Assembly (NCBI RefSeq): GCF_900176375.1
Contig: NZ_FWYF01000002.1
Location: 1-64,000, forward strand
Source: Reichenbachiella faecimaris
GTDB lineage: Bacteria; Bacteroidota; Bacteroidia; Cytophagales; Cyclobacteriaceae
Reading direction: 5' to 3'
Length of the DNA: 64,000 bases
Below, piece by piece: positions 53,316-62,078 of this stretch; positions within the stretch are counted from its first letter, which is position 1, and the number at the start of each line of letters is the position of its first letter. The notes below the pieces were generated by a model, which had not been told where the DNA came from, did not search any database, and worked only from the letters and a program-made list of their open reading frames with translations. Position numbers and translations under genes: made by a program.

Positions 53316-55321
53316 ACTTTCTTTAAAACCATGGCCGTGCGGCTTGGCGAATAAACAGACAGTTGAAATCCATGCTCGTAGGGCATAGCTGGATATGTAA
53401 TGGAACTATCAATCCTGCTGTGGCCGCCAAACTCAGGTTCATCAGTGTTAAGTATCACTTTGTAGTCTCCTTTTTCTGGCAAATGAAATTTGTAATCTGC
53501 AATGGATTTGTCAGGATGGAAGTTGAACACAAAAATTAAAAGGTTACGTTCAAAGATGATGACCTTGTTCTCCTCATCTATATTCAACTGATTCGCTGGC
53601 AAAGCAGAAAGCACGTTATCCTGATCTAACATGGCTAACATGGCCCGATCAAAATCGTTGAGCCATTGATACTTTAAGTCTTCATTATCCACCAGAGACC
53701 ATTGCCTACGTGCATACTTATAACTCCAGTCATTACCTTCTCTTGGGAAGTCGACCCACTCGGGATGGCCAAATTCATTGCCTATAAAATTGAGATAACC
53801 CTCTCCTCCTAGGCTTGCTGTGATGAGTCGAATCATTTTGTGCAGGGCTATACCTCGTTCTACTACTAAATCATGGTCTGATTTAGTCATGTGAAAGTAC
53901 ATCTCTTTGTCCATGAGCCAAAAGGCCAAGGTCTTGTCCCCTACCAATGCCTGATCATGAGATTCAGCGTAGGCAATGGTCTTTTCTTTGTAGCGCCTAT
54001 TGGCCATGACTCCCCAAAGTTCATTCATGTTCCAATTTTCGTCAGATGAATGCTTAAGCAGTTTGATCCAATAATCAGGCAGCCCCATTCCCAAACGATA
54101 ATCGAACCCAATCCCTCCTTCAGATACTGGACGACACATACCTGGCATTCCGCTCATATCTTCCGCTACAGAGATCGCATTTGTTTTGATTTCATGAATC
54201 AATTCATTAGCCAGTTGCAAAAAACAAATGGCATCCCAATCAACACCTTCTTTGAAATACTTGTCATAATGATCAAAGCCCACCCCCTCTCCATGGTGGT
54301 GGTAAAGCATAGATGTCACACCATCAAAACGGAATCCATCAAAATGAAATTCCTCCATCCAGTATCGAATATTGGATAGCAAAAACTGAAGCACTTCTGT
54401 CCTTCCATAATCAAACAGTTTTGAATCCCAACCTGTATGATAACCACGACCTCCTTTATGGAAATATTGATTATCAGATCCATCAAAGTCATTCAACCCT
54501 TCAGCAATATTTTTCACTGCGTGAGAATAAACAGCGTCCATGACCACTGCCAGACCCAACCGATGCGCATGATCAACCATGTACCTCAGGTCGTCAGGTG
54601 TACCAAAACGTGAAGATGGGGCATAAAAATTTGATACATGATAACCAAAAGACCCATAATATGGGTGCTCCTGGATAGCCATGATCTGAATACAGTTGTA
54701 TCCCTGTTTGGCGATTCTGGGCAAGATCAAATCTGTGAACTCTCGAAAAGTACCTACTCCCTCTTTTTCCAAAGCCATTCCCACATGGCACTCATAAATG
54801 ATGGGATTTTTAATATCAAGCTCGAATTTCGAGTCCTTCCATTTGTATTTAGATTCGGATACCACCTGTCCAGCAAAGTCATAAGACTTGGGATCTTGAA
54901 TAGCGCATTGAATATAAGCCGGCAATCGATCTCGATCCGCTAATCCATTTTGGATTTTCACTTTTACGAGACTCAAAGATGACATAGGATACTCGCTGCC
55001 GTCTGGAACAAAAATGCCCCAGACACCATTTTCATCCTGAGTCAAAGGGTGTCTTTCAGCATTCCAGCCATTAAAATCACCAATTAATGAAAGTGCGTCC
55101 GCAGCTGGCGCCCACTCCCGATACCACCAGCCTTTTTCCTTTTTATCATAGTTGAAACCAAAATAATGATGTCCATTTGCAAACTCGTACAATGAACCCG
55201 AATGACTTACCATATCATCCAAACGCTGTTTGAAAAAATTCATACGTTGGGCAATATCATCTTGGTAGGGAGCTAACCAAGGGTCGTCTTTTATGAGTTG
55301 GATTTCTTCTTTCTGAGCCAT
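53312..55321 (-). CDS. glgB: 1,4-alpha-glucan branching enzyme (GH13_8 type)
   Basis: The 669-residue enzyme makes alpha-1,6 branches in glycogen. It has an N-terminal CBM48-like domain (~50-150, WYREWAPAADALSLIGDFNGWN), a GH13 barrel with DGFRFDGVTSMLYHHHG (nucleophile Asp), SVAEDMSGMPG (acid/base Glu) and YAESHDQALVGDKT, and a C-terminal beta domain. The sequence is closest in pattern to eukaryote-type GH13_8 branching enzymes, matching the GT3 synthase nearby. It is monocistronic and converges with the GH57-like gene by a 4-base overlap. Confidence 0.93.
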   Translation of the reverse strand: MAQKEEIQLIKDDPWLAPYQDDIAQRMNFFKQRLDDMVSHSGSLYEFANGHHYFGFNYDKKEKGWWYREWAPAADALSLIGDFNGWNAERHPLTQDENGVWGIFVPDGSEYPMSSLSLVKVKIQNGLADRDRLPAYIQCAIQDPKSYDFAGQVVSESKYKWKDSKFELDIKNPIIYECHVGMALEKEGVGTFREFTDLILPRIAKQGYNCIQIMAIQEHPYYGSFGYHVSNFYAPSSRFGTPDDLRYMVDHAHRLGLAVVMDAVYSHAVKNIAEGLNDFDGSDNQYFHKGGRGYHTGWDSKLFDYGRTEVLQFLLSNIRYWMEEFHFDGFRFDGVTSMLYHHHGEGVGFDHYDKYFKEGVDWDAICFLQLANELIHEIKTNAISVAEDMSGMPGMCRPVSEGGIGFDYRLGMGLPDYWIKLLKHSSDENWNMNELWGVMANRRYKEKTIAYAESHDQALVGDKTLAFWLMDKEMYFHMTKSDHDLVVERGIALHKMIRLITASLGGEGYLNFIGNEFGHPEWVDFPREGNDWSYKYARRQWSLVDNEDLKYQWLNDFDRAMLAMLDQDNVLSALPANQLNIDEENKVIIFERNLLIFVFNFHPDKSIADYKFHLPEKGDYKVILNTDEPEFGGHSRIDSSITYPAMPYEHGFQLSVYSPSRTAMVLKKV

Positions 55322-55438
55322 GTGCTATCGAGCTAAACTTACACCCAATATAATCAGCTGACGTTAGATAAAATGAATAGAGCCGTTAATTCCAATGAAT
55401 ATTTAGAAAGATCTCAATAAGAAGTTGAATTGATTTTA

Positions 55439-56389
55439 TTAATTAAAAAAGGAATCTACAAACTCATGCTTGTTGAAAACCTGAAGGTCGTCAATACCTT
55501 CACCCACACCAATGTATTTGACTGGGATTTTGAATTGATCAGAGATGCCAATGACCACACCTCCCTTAGCCGTTCCATCCAATTTGGTGATGGCCAAAGA
55601 AGAAACGTCTGTGGCCTTAGTGAATTCCTGAGCCTGAATGAAGGCGTTTTGCCCAGTGCTACCATCTAGCACCAACATGATCTCGTGAGGAGCATCAGCT
55701 ACAAATTTCTGAATGACTCTTTTGATCTTTGTCAATTCATTCATCAGATTGACTTTGGTGTGTAATCTACCTGCAGTATCAATGATGACAATATCAGCTT
55801 TCTGCTCCACAGCATGCTTCACTGCATCGTAAGCTACAGCTGAAGGATCCGTATTCATGCCATGGGCAATCACTGGCACGTTCACTCGCTCACCCCAAAG
55901 TTTGAGCTGATCCACTGCAGCTGCACGGAAGGTGTCTGCTGCCCCTAGCACAACCGATTTGCCTCTTCTTTGAAACTGAGAGGCCAGTTTGCCAATGGTC
56001 GTTGTTTTACCCACACCATTCACGCCTACCACCATCAACACATAAGGTTTTTTATCTGCCGGCAATTCGAATTCAGCAGCATTACCAGAATTGTTTTCTT
56101 CTAGCAGTCCAGCTATTTCTTCACGAAGAATGACATTAAGCTCAGTAGCATTCAGGTATTTATCCTTAGCTACACGCTCTTCTATCCTTTCGATTATTCT
56201 GACTGTAGTATCTACTCCTACATCTGAGGTAATCAATACTTCTTCCAATTCATCGAGCAACTCATCATCAACTGTAGATTTCCCAGCTACAGCCTTACCC
56301 AATTTAGAAAAGAAATTCTCTTTTGTTTTTTCAAGACCTTTATCAAGTGTCTCTTTCTTTTCTTTAGAAAAAATATTGAATAATCCCAT
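55439..56389 (-). CDS. ftsY: Signal recognition particle receptor FtsY
   Basis: The protein docks ribosome-SRP complexes to the membrane for co-translational insertion. I chose the ATG at 56389 (MGLFNIFSKEKK), giving 316 residues; the upstream in-frame ATG at 56437 lies inside the preceding terminator. An N domain (~20-95) precedes the G domain with GVNGVGKTTTIGKLA, ADTFRAAAVDQL, IIDTAGRLHTKVNL and TKLDGTAKGGVVIG, all SRP-GTPase motifs. The short acidic N-terminal extension is usual for the phylum. It lies downstream of the ribosomal protein genes but is separated from them by a strong terminator. Confidence 0.96.
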   Translation of the reverse strand: MGLFNIFSKEKKETLDKGLEKTKENFFSKLGKAVAGKSTVDDELLDELEEVLITSDVGVDTTVRIIERIEERVAKDKYLNATELNVILREEIAGLLEENNSGNAAEFELPADKKPYVLMVVGVNGVGKTTTIGKLASQFQRRGKSVVLGAADTFRAAAVDQLKLWGERVNVPVIAHGMNTDPSAVAYDAVKHAVEQKADIVIIDTAGRLHTKVNLMNELTKIKRVIQKFVADAPHEIMLVLDGSTGQNAFIQAQEFTKATDVSSLAITKLDGTAKGGVVIGISDQFKIPVKYIGVGEGIDDLQVFNKHEFVDSFFN

Positions 56390-56414
56390 AATCAGTTTGG
56401 TGGATAGGTAAAAA

Positions 56415-56449
56415 ACAGAAAAAGTCTCCTGACACAATCAGGAGACTTT
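56415..56449 (-). terminator. Terminator of the rpmB-rpmG-DUF4295 operon
   Basis: AAAGTCTCCTG (56421-56431) and CAGGAGACTTT (56439-56449) form a perfect 11-base stem with a 7-base loop. On the minus strand T-rich sequence follows. Confidence 0.85.
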
Positions 56450-56472
56450 CAAAGATATCTTAAAGGGCTGAA

Positions 56473-56625
56473 TTATTTCGCAGCCAATACTTCTTTCACT
56501 TTGTCTTCAGTGACAATTTCTTCTCTGAATGAATATGCTCCTGATTTGGTTTTCACCGCCTTAATTACCTTAGCATATTTTACACCATCCTTATTCTTCA
56601 GGGTTGCAACTACCTTCTTAGCCAT
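56473..56625 (-). CDS. DUF4295 small protein
   Basis: A 50-residue basic protein (MAKKVVATLKNKDGVKYAKV ... ending VKEVLAAK) is encoded two bases after the rpmG stop. DUF4295 genes are conserved in this position across Bacteroidota. The size, basic charge and constant linkage to L28 and L33 suggest a ribosome-associated protein, but I know of no experimental function. Confidence 0.88.
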   Translation of the reverse strand: MAKKVVATLKNKDGVKYAKVIKAVKTKSGAYSFREEIVTEDKVKEVLAAK

Positions 56626-56627
56626 GG

Positions 56628-56810
56628 TTATTTAATTTCTTTGTGAACAGTATATTTCTTAAGAACAGCATTGAATTTTCTCAATTCCATTCTGTCAGGA
56701 GTATTTTTCCTGTTTTTTGTCGTAATATATCTAGAAGTACCTGGCTGACCTGTAGTCTTATGCTCGGTGCATTCTAATATTACCTGAACTCTATTACCTC
56801 TCTTAGCCAT
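56628..56810 (-). CDS. rpmG: 50S ribosomal protein L33
   Basis: The 60-residue protein [18 protein letters not shown] ... [18 protein letters not shown] ... is a standard L33. The zinc-binding CxxC pairs found in some L33 are absent (only one Cys), so this is the zinc-free form. It follows rpmB by 12 bases and precedes DUF4295 by 2 bases. Confidence 0.96.
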   Translation of the reverse strand: MAKRGNRVQVILECTEHKTTGQPGTSRYITTKNRKNTPDRMELRKFNAVLKKYTVHKEIK

Positions 56811-56822
56811 CGTTCTAAATTA

Positions 56823-57062
56823 TTATAATGAAAGGGTTCCTTTTTCTTTAGCCTTTTTCAACGTAGCAGCCAAACCATTCTTATTGATGGTTTTCAATGC
56901 TGTTGAAGATACTTTCAAAGTAATCCATCTATCTTCTTCAGGAAGATAAAATCTCTTCTTGAATAGATTCGGATAGAACCTTCTCTTTGTTTTGTTATTA
57001 GCGTGGGAAACGTTGTTTCCGCTTTGTGGTCTCTTACCAGTTATTTGACAAACTTTCGACAT
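56823..57062 (-). CDS. rpmB: 50S ribosomal protein L28
   Basis: The 79-residue protein shows the L28 start [20 protein letters not shown] and [20 protein letters not shown], with a C-terminal [17 protein letters not shown]. It is the first gene of the rpmB-rpmG-DUF4295 operon and has a good promoter 39-70 bases upstream. Confidence 0.96.
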   Translation of the reverse strand: MSKVCQITGKRPQSGNNVSHANNKTKRRFYPNLFKKRFYLPEEDRWITLKVSSTALKTINKNGLAATLKKAKEKGTLSL

Positions 57063-57100
57063 TTTTCTAGTCTTTTAGCGATCCTTAAAAAATCGGAGTG

Positions 57101-57132
57101 CAAATATAGATAAAACTTTAGCATTTGTAAAA
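57101..57132 (-). promoter_or_regulatory. Promoter of rpmB operon
   Basis: On the minus strand TATATTTG (57108-57101) matches the -7 consensus exactly. A TTTT (57132-57129) lies 20 bases upstream as an imperfect -33 element. The start site would be near 57094, leaving a leader of ~32 bases. The remaining sequence to the SUI1 gene at 57258 shows nothing else clear. Confidence 0.55.
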
Positions 57133-57257
57133 GCCCACTGTGAAATAAATTCAAGATTTAAGGTTTAAGATTCGATCTTATCTAAAAATGACTCTTAAAT
57201 GTCTTTAATCCGATCAAAAGTCAATTTTTAACTTTAACTATTGAATTTTGAACTGGT

Positions 57258-57602
57258 TCAAATCTTCCTCGCCTGATAACCTTCTTTGAGTAGAATCTCT
57301 ACCACCTTATCCCTCAAGTCTCCTTGAATGATGATCTCACGATCCTTCACATTACCTCCAACGCCGCATTTCGTTTTGAGCAACTTGCCCAATTCTTTCA
57401 AATCTCCTGTCATACCAGTAAAACCAGTGACTAAAGTGACTTGTTTCCCTTTGCGGTTTTTCTTGTCGAGTTCTACTCGTAATTTTTGGTCTTTGGGTGC
57501 CAATGTTTCTTCTTCTAATTCAGACTCCTCTATATAATCAAAACTTTCGCTTGTGGAGTACACGACCCCAATCCGGTTTTTGAAATTTCCTTTTTTAGAC
57601 AT
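57258..57602 (-). CDS. SUI1/YciH-family translation initiation factor
   Basis: The 114-residue protein is homologous to eukaryotic eIF1. The N-terminal ~40 residues are a variable linker; the core holds LRVELDKKNRKGKQVTLVTG, KELGKLLKTKCGVGGNVKD and IIIQGDLRDKVVEILLKEGY, the SUI1 fold with its conserved basic loop. In bacteria its role is thought to be fidelity of start-codon use, but it is not essential where tested. It lies near ribosomal genes on the same strand, with separate promoters likely. Confidence 0.93.
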   Translation of the reverse strand: MSKKGNFKNRIGVVYSTSESFDYIEESELEEETLAPKDQKLRVELDKKNRKGKQVTLVTGFTGMTGDLKELGKLLKTKCGVGGNVKDREIIIQGDLRDKVVEILLKEGYQARKI

Positions 57603-57645
57603 GACGATGAATTTTTCACAAAGAAAGCAATACTTCCCCTCCTAT

Positions 57646-57680
57646 CAAAAAAAGAGGCCGTCTCCTTCTGAGACGGCCTC
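57646..57680 (-). terminator. Terminator of the small TPR-like gene
   Basis: GAGGCCGTCTC (57654-57664) pairs perfectly with GAGACGGCCTC (57670-57680) around a 5-base loop. On the minus strand seven T follow. It lies about 30 bases after the stop at 57709. Confidence 0.9.
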
Positions 57681-57708
57681 ACGATATAAACGTAAGTTTT
57701 AAATGTTT

Positions 57709-58107
57709 TTAATACTTCAGCTCCCAGATCTTGTTCTGATAATAAGATACGTCTGCGCTTTGATCATTTTGCCTCATCAGCTCAGAGCACTGCGAGTAGT
57801 AGTCTAGTGCTTGTTTAGGCAAATTATTAAGTACATAGTAATCACCCATCAATTCCAGATTGCTGACATCTCGTTTGATGGCGATAGATTTTTCAATCCA
57901 TTCCTTAGCCGTACCTAAGTCCTTCTTTTTTCTTAGCAATACTTTGGCCTGCTTGGCTAATAGCTGCCAATCATCTGGCGAACCATTCTCTACAGCTTCC
58001 TTGGCTTTCTCTACAGATTTGTTTTCTGGAATTTCAGCAAAGACTGAAGTTTGGAGTATAAGCAATAAGGCCAAGCCCATGGCTGATATTCTTTTGATTT
58101 TGTTCAT
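57709..58107 (-). CDS. Small periplasmic TPR-like protein
   Basis: The 132-residue protein has a signal peptide (1-24, ending SVFAE). The mature part is helical with two or three TPR-like units: DWQLLAKQAKVLLRKKKDLG, AKEWIEKSIAIKRDVSNLEL and GDYYVLNNLPKQALDYYSQC. TPR units bind partner proteins; the partner is unknown. It is transcribed alone, with a strong terminator. Confidence 0.75.
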   Translation of the reverse strand: MNKIKRISAMGLALLLILQTSVFAEIPENKSVEKAKEAVENGSPDDWQLLAKQAKVLLRKKKDLGTAKEWIEKSIAIKRDVSNLELMGDYYVLNNLPKQALDYYSQCSELMRQNDQSADVSYYQNKIWELKY

Positions 58108-58279
58108 AACAGTGAATTTTTAAGTTTTTGACAATCAGTCAGAGGCCAACAGCATGCCAAGAAGCTAACTCACTGAGAGATAGTCTATTGATCTTTACAC
58201 CAAATAATATTTGTCAAAGAATCGGACAGTAATTGTACACGAGCGCACTCTGTAACGAAAAGCATTAATATCCGTCGAG

Positions 58280-59185
58280 CTACAAAATCAACCCCATGCC
58301 AAACAGTATCACGAATAAAAGTGTGGATAATGCTAATTGTTTCAGATATGGATCGAGGGCTACAGCCGTTGTTTTGGTTTTCACCGCCCATCCATTTTTT
58401 ATGATTAACGGAAAGGAAAGAACGAACAAAAATGATGTCCATTGAGTAGAATTGAGCAGGGTAAACATCAAACCTGATAACATACTAAGAGCCAATAGAC
58501 AAAAATGATAAGTCACTGCACGGTCTCTGCCTATCCTAACTGGTATTGATATTTTACCAGCCTTTTTATCAGACTCAATATCTCGAATGTTATTTACATT
58601 GAGAACACCAGTCGCCAAGAAGCCACAGCTCAATGCCGGAAACAGAATGGACCAATCCAACACTCTGGTTTGCAAATAATATGAACCATAAACTCCAATC
58701 AACCCAAAAAATATTAAAACTGAAATATCTCCCAGTCCGCGATAGCCGTAGGGCTTATTTCCAGCTGTATAAGTGATGGCAGCATAAATAGCTAGAAGGC
58801 CCAACACTAAGAAAACAGTAATCAATATCCACTGACCTGCAAAAGCCAGGGCCAACAAAGAGAGCCCAGAAACCAATGACAGGCCTGCAAAAACAATCAT
58901 AGCGAGCTTCATTTGCTCTTTCGAAATGGTACCCGTTTGTACAGCTCTGGAGGGGCCTTCTCTTTCTGAACTATCTGCTCCATGAACAGAGTCTCCATAG
59001 TCGTTGGCCAGATTGGACAGAATTTGTAAAAATACAGTTGTAGTAACTGCCAGTCCCAGGATACCCCAATCAAATGACCCCTGCCATTTCGCCAAGAAAT
59101 TACCCATAAAAATACTGGACAGCGCCAAAGGTAGTGTTCGAAGTCTGAAAGCTTGGAGCCAGTGTTTTATTTTAGAATCGATCAT
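58280..59185 (-). CDS. menA: 1,4-dihydroxy-2-naphthoate polyprenyltransferase
   Basis: This UbiA-superfamily membrane enzyme attaches the isoprenoid tail in menaquinone synthesis. The 301 residues contain about eight or nine membrane segments. The first Asp-rich motif is NLANDYGDSVHGADS (~60-74) with the MenA-specific SRAVQTGTIS after it; the second is NVNNIRDIESDKKAGKISIP (~195-214). The gene is monocistronic. A dispersed repeat lies about 30 bases upstream of its start. Confidence 0.93.
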   Translation of the reverse strand: MIDSKIKHWLQAFRLRTLPLALSSIFMGNFLAKWQGSFDWGILGLAVTTTVFLQILSNLANDYGDSVHGADSSEREGPSRAVQTGTISKEQMKLAMIVFAGLSLVSGLSLLALAFAGQWILITVFLVLGLLAIYAAITYTAGNKPYGYRGLGDISVLIFFGLIGVYGSYYLQTRVLDWSILFPALSCGFLATGVLNVNNIRDIESDKKAGKISIPVRIGRDRAVTYHFCLLALSMLSGLMFTLLNSTQWTSFLFVLSFPLIIKNGWAVKTKTTAVALDPYLKQLALSTLLFVILFGMGLIL

Positions 59186-59215
59186 TATTCAATTTTAACC
59201 TTTCAATCAAAACCA

Positions 59216-59325
59216 GTCATTTCGTAGCCCGGGCAAAGAAATTTTCTCAGCGTATTGCAGCCATCCGAAGTATTTGTTGTTTCAGCCAACAAGATTTCTC
59301 CAGTTGTTCCTCCTTACGAAATGAC
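59216..59325. repeat. Dispersed intergenic repeat, copy 2
   Basis: This 110-base element begins GTCATTTC and ends GAAATGAC, a perfect 8-base terminal inverted repeat, and fills the gap between menA and argS. Its reverse complement matches the element at 35885-36003 over GTCATTTC-x3-AGGAGG and AGAAATCT[TC]GTTGGCTGA. It might also act as a terminator for argS. Confidence 0.65.
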
Positions 59326-59335
59326 AGATTCAAAT

Positions 59336-61129
59336 TTACATTCTATCTGGTACATGGATGCCTAAAAGCGACATGCCAAATTTGATATTTTTCGCTACTT
59401 GAGCTGAAAGTGCTACACGAGCTGTGGTCACTCCCTGATCTTGCTCTCCGAAAATAGCTAACTCAGCGTAGAACTTGTTGTATTCCTTGGCCAGATCATA
59501 AACATACTGAGCAATCACAGAGGGCAAATAATCCTCAGCAGCCAATTTGATCTTATTTGGCAACTCTGAAATCAAATAAATCAGATCGCATTCCGTCTGG
59601 GTTAATTGTATATCAGATGAAATGCTTAGCGATTCAGTGTCAATGCCTAATTCACTTGCCCTTCTTAGAATGGCGGATATTCTCGCATGCGTATATTGAA
59701 TAAATGGGCCAGTATTTCCGTGAAACTCAATGGACTCCTGAGGGTCAAAAAGCATTCGTTTCTTTGGGTCTACCTTTAGCAAGAAATATTTCAGCGCGCC
59801 CAAACCAATTGTATCATAGAGCTCCCTGGCTTGCTCCTCGTTAAAACCGTCAATTTTACCCAGCTCTTTGGTGTGATGAGCTGCTGTGCTGATCATTTCA
59901 TTCATCAAATCATCTGCATCTACCACCGTTCCTTCACGAGACTTCATTTTGCCTGAAGGCAAATCCACCATGCCATAAGACAAGTGATAACACTCCTCTG
60001 CCCACTTATAACCCAATTTCTTTAGAATCAGAAAAAGCACTTTGAAGTGATAGTCCTGCTCGTTGCCGACAGTATAGACCTGCTTGATCAACCCTGGATA
60101 TTCTTTGAATCTTTGGATAGCCGTACCTATATCTTGTGTCATATAAACAGCTGTACCATCAGATCTTTGTACGATCTTTTGATCCAATCCTTCTTCAGTG
60201 AGATCGACCCAAACAGACCCATCATCTTTGGCAAAGAAATGTCCAGCTTTTAAACCTTCAGCTACTTGTTCTTTGCCTAGCAGATAGGTATTTGATTCGT
60301 AATAAAGTTTATCAAAGTCTACTCCCATCTGCTGATACGTAGCGTCAAACCCCTCATAAACCCATCCGTTCATTTTTTCCCAAAGCGCATAAGTATCTGA
60401 TTCTTTTGCTTCCCACTTTCTGAGTAAGTCTTGGGCTTCTAGTAAAATAGGGGCTTCTTTCTCTGCTACCTCCTTAGGCTTACCAGCCTCAACCAACTGC
60501 GCAATTTCAGCCTTATAGGCTTTATCAAATTCCACATAGTATTTACCCACTAGCTTATCCCCTTTCAGTTCAGCAGAGGTAGGCGTTTCTCCGTTTCCAA
60601 ATTTTTGCCAGGCGACCATAGACTTACAGATATGAATCCCTCTATCATTGATGATCTGGACTTTGACCACGTCATATCCGAAAGCATCATAAATCTGAGA
60701 AACAGAGTAACCCAAAAAGATATTTCTCAAGTGACCCAAGTGTAGAGGTTTATTTGTGTTTGGCGAAGAATACTCCACCATCACAGTCTCCCCTTTTCGC
60801 GCATGCGCCCCAAAGTTTGGCTTGGCAGCTATTTGATTGAACAAACTTGTCCAAATGGACGCAGACACTTCTATATTCAAAAAGCCTTTGACCACATTGT
60901 AACCATCTACAACTTCACAATTCTCTTTCAAGTAGGTACCCAAGTCCTCGCCAGTTTCCATGGGATTCTTTTTTGAAATTTTTCCGTAAGGAAAGGTCAC
61001 AAAAGTATAAGTCCCTTCAAATTCCTTCCTGGTAGGCTGTAAACCCAAATCTGAAGCTGATACTTCGTGATCATAGAGAGACTTGAGCCCCTCTGCTATT
61101 CCTTGTTGCAATTGTGATACAATATCCAT
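59336..61129 (-). CDS. argS: Arginyl-tRNA synthetase
   Basis: The 597-residue class I synthetase charges tRNA-Arg. It has an N-terminal tRNA-recognition domain, the HIGH-type motif in SSPNTNKPLHLGHLRNIFLG (~115-134), the KMSK equivalent GKMKSREGTVV (~395) and a helical anticodon-binding domain with the closing strings KFGMSLLGIHVPDRM. The gene lies 6 bases after ctlX and appears to be the last gene of a three-gene operon with two guanidine-modifying enzymes. Confidence 0.97.
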   Translation of the reverse strand: MDIVSQLQQGIAEGLKSLYDHEVSASDLGLQPTRKEFEGTYTFVTFPYGKISKKNPMETGEDLGTYLKENCEVVDGYNVVKGFLNIEVSASIWTSLFNQIAAKPNFGAHARKGETVMVEYSSPNTNKPLHLGHLRNIFLGYSVSQIYDAFGYDVVKVQIINDRGIHICKSMVAWQKFGNGETPTSAELKGDKLVGKYYVEFDKAYKAEIAQLVEAGKPKEVAEKEAPILLEAQDLLRKWEAKESDTYALWEKMNGWVYEGFDATYQQMGVDFDKLYYESNTYLLGKEQVAEGLKAGHFFAKDDGSVWVDLTEEGLDQKIVQRSDGTAVYMTQDIGTAIQRFKEYPGLIKQVYTVGNEQDYHFKVLFLILKKLGYKWAEECYHLSYGMVDLPSGKMKSREGTVVDADDLMNEMISTAAHHTKELGKIDGFNEEQARELYDTIGLGALKYFLLKVDPKKRMLFDPQESIEFHGNTGPFIQYTHARISAILRRASELGIDTESLSISSDIQLTQTECDLIYLISELPNKIKLAAEDYLPSVIAQYVYDLAKEYNKFYAELAIFGEQDQGVTTARVALSAQVAKNIKFGMSLLGIHVPDRM

Positions 61130-61135
61130 TCTTTC

Positions 61136-62077
61136 TTACTTCTTGGGCAGAAAAACTTCTGCCATCATACATCGTGCGCTTCCGCCTCCCAGTGCTTCAA
61201 TCGTATCAAGCGAACTGGAAATGATGTCTTTATTATATAATAAAATTTTAGTTTTCTGATCTTCGTCCAATGAGGCATAAGCAGCAGCTGACATCACCAT
61301 CATTCGATCACCAGATTTATTCTCTACCTGAAGCATATTACCAGCAAAATGGGCTTTTTGATTTTCAGAAATTTCAATAATCTCTTTACCCGAATTCTCT
61401 AGTGAATCTACCACCATTTTTCGTTCGCCAGTATCATCAATAGTGTCTAGGCAAATGACTGCAAAATCATGACCCAGGGCCATCATCACGTTTGTGTGAT
61501 AAATGGGTAGTCTTTTGCCTCCTACATTTTGATTGGCTACAAAAGAAACTACTTTATAGCCAAAGGCACTTTCAAAATCCTTGATCACTTCTGGGTGAGT
61601 TCTTTCTGAAATAGCTGCATAAGCTATTTGATTTCCTCGATCTAGGATCAAACTCCCAGTCCCTTCCAAGAATCTGCCTGCCTCTTCCGTCCCAGATAGG
61701 TCAATGATATTAGTGATTTGATAACCAAATTGTCCCAAATCATCAATAATGTCTTGACGACGTTCGAGTCTGCGATTTTCTGCATACATGGGATACAGCC
61801 CTATGACTCCATCTTCATGAAATGAAATCCAGTTGTTTGGAAAAATAGAATCTGGTGTACTAGGTTCAAGCGTGTCTTTCACTACTAAAACTTCAATATC
61901 ATGGTTCCGAAGCTTCTGAACAAATCCATCGAACTCAGCCAATGCTCGTTCCTGTACATTCTCAGGTGTAATACCCTCTAGTGCCTTTTGATAGTAATTG
62001 TTGACTGCCGTCTGTTCGTTGAGCCTGAACTGTACTGGACGGATCATCATGATCGTAGATGTTGTATTTACTCCCAT
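61136..62077 (-). CDS. ctlX: CtlX-like citrulline/arginine hydrolase (amidinotransferase fold)
   Basis: The 313-residue protein belongs to the guanidino-group-modifying superfamily. It has STIMMIRPVQFRLNEQTAVN, the substrate-binding DSIFPNNWISFHEDG, LEGTGSLILDRGNQIAYAA, a catalytic-His region IYHTNVMMALG and the C-terminal nucleophile Cys in GGGSARCMMAEVF. This pattern fits CtlX, which releases ornithine from citrulline in Francisella; in Bacteroidota the true substrate may be citrulline or arginine. It is encoded one base after the ADI-like gene and 6 bases before argS, suggesting joint control of the arginine pool. Confidence 0.8.
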   Translation of the reverse strand: MGVNTTSTIMMIRPVQFRLNEQTAVNNYYQKALEGITPENVQERALAEFDGFVQKLRNHDIEVLVVKDTLEPSTPDSIFPNNWISFHEDGVIGLYPMYAENRRLERRQDIIDDLGQFGYQITNIIDLSGTEEAGRFLEGTGSLILDRGNQIAYAAISERTHPEVIKDFESAFGYKVVSFVANQNVGGKRLPIYHTNVMMALGHDFAVICLDTIDDTGERKMVVDSLENSGKEIIEISENQKAHFAGNMLQVENKSGDRMMVMSAAAYASLDEDQKTKILLYNKDIISSSLDTIEALGGGSARCMMAEVFLPKK

Positions 62078-62078
62078 A

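Noticed and set aside
58185-58442. 85-residue minus-strand frame downstream of menA
   Set aside because: Mostly overlaps menA in another frame, and its short tail past the menA stop has no features.
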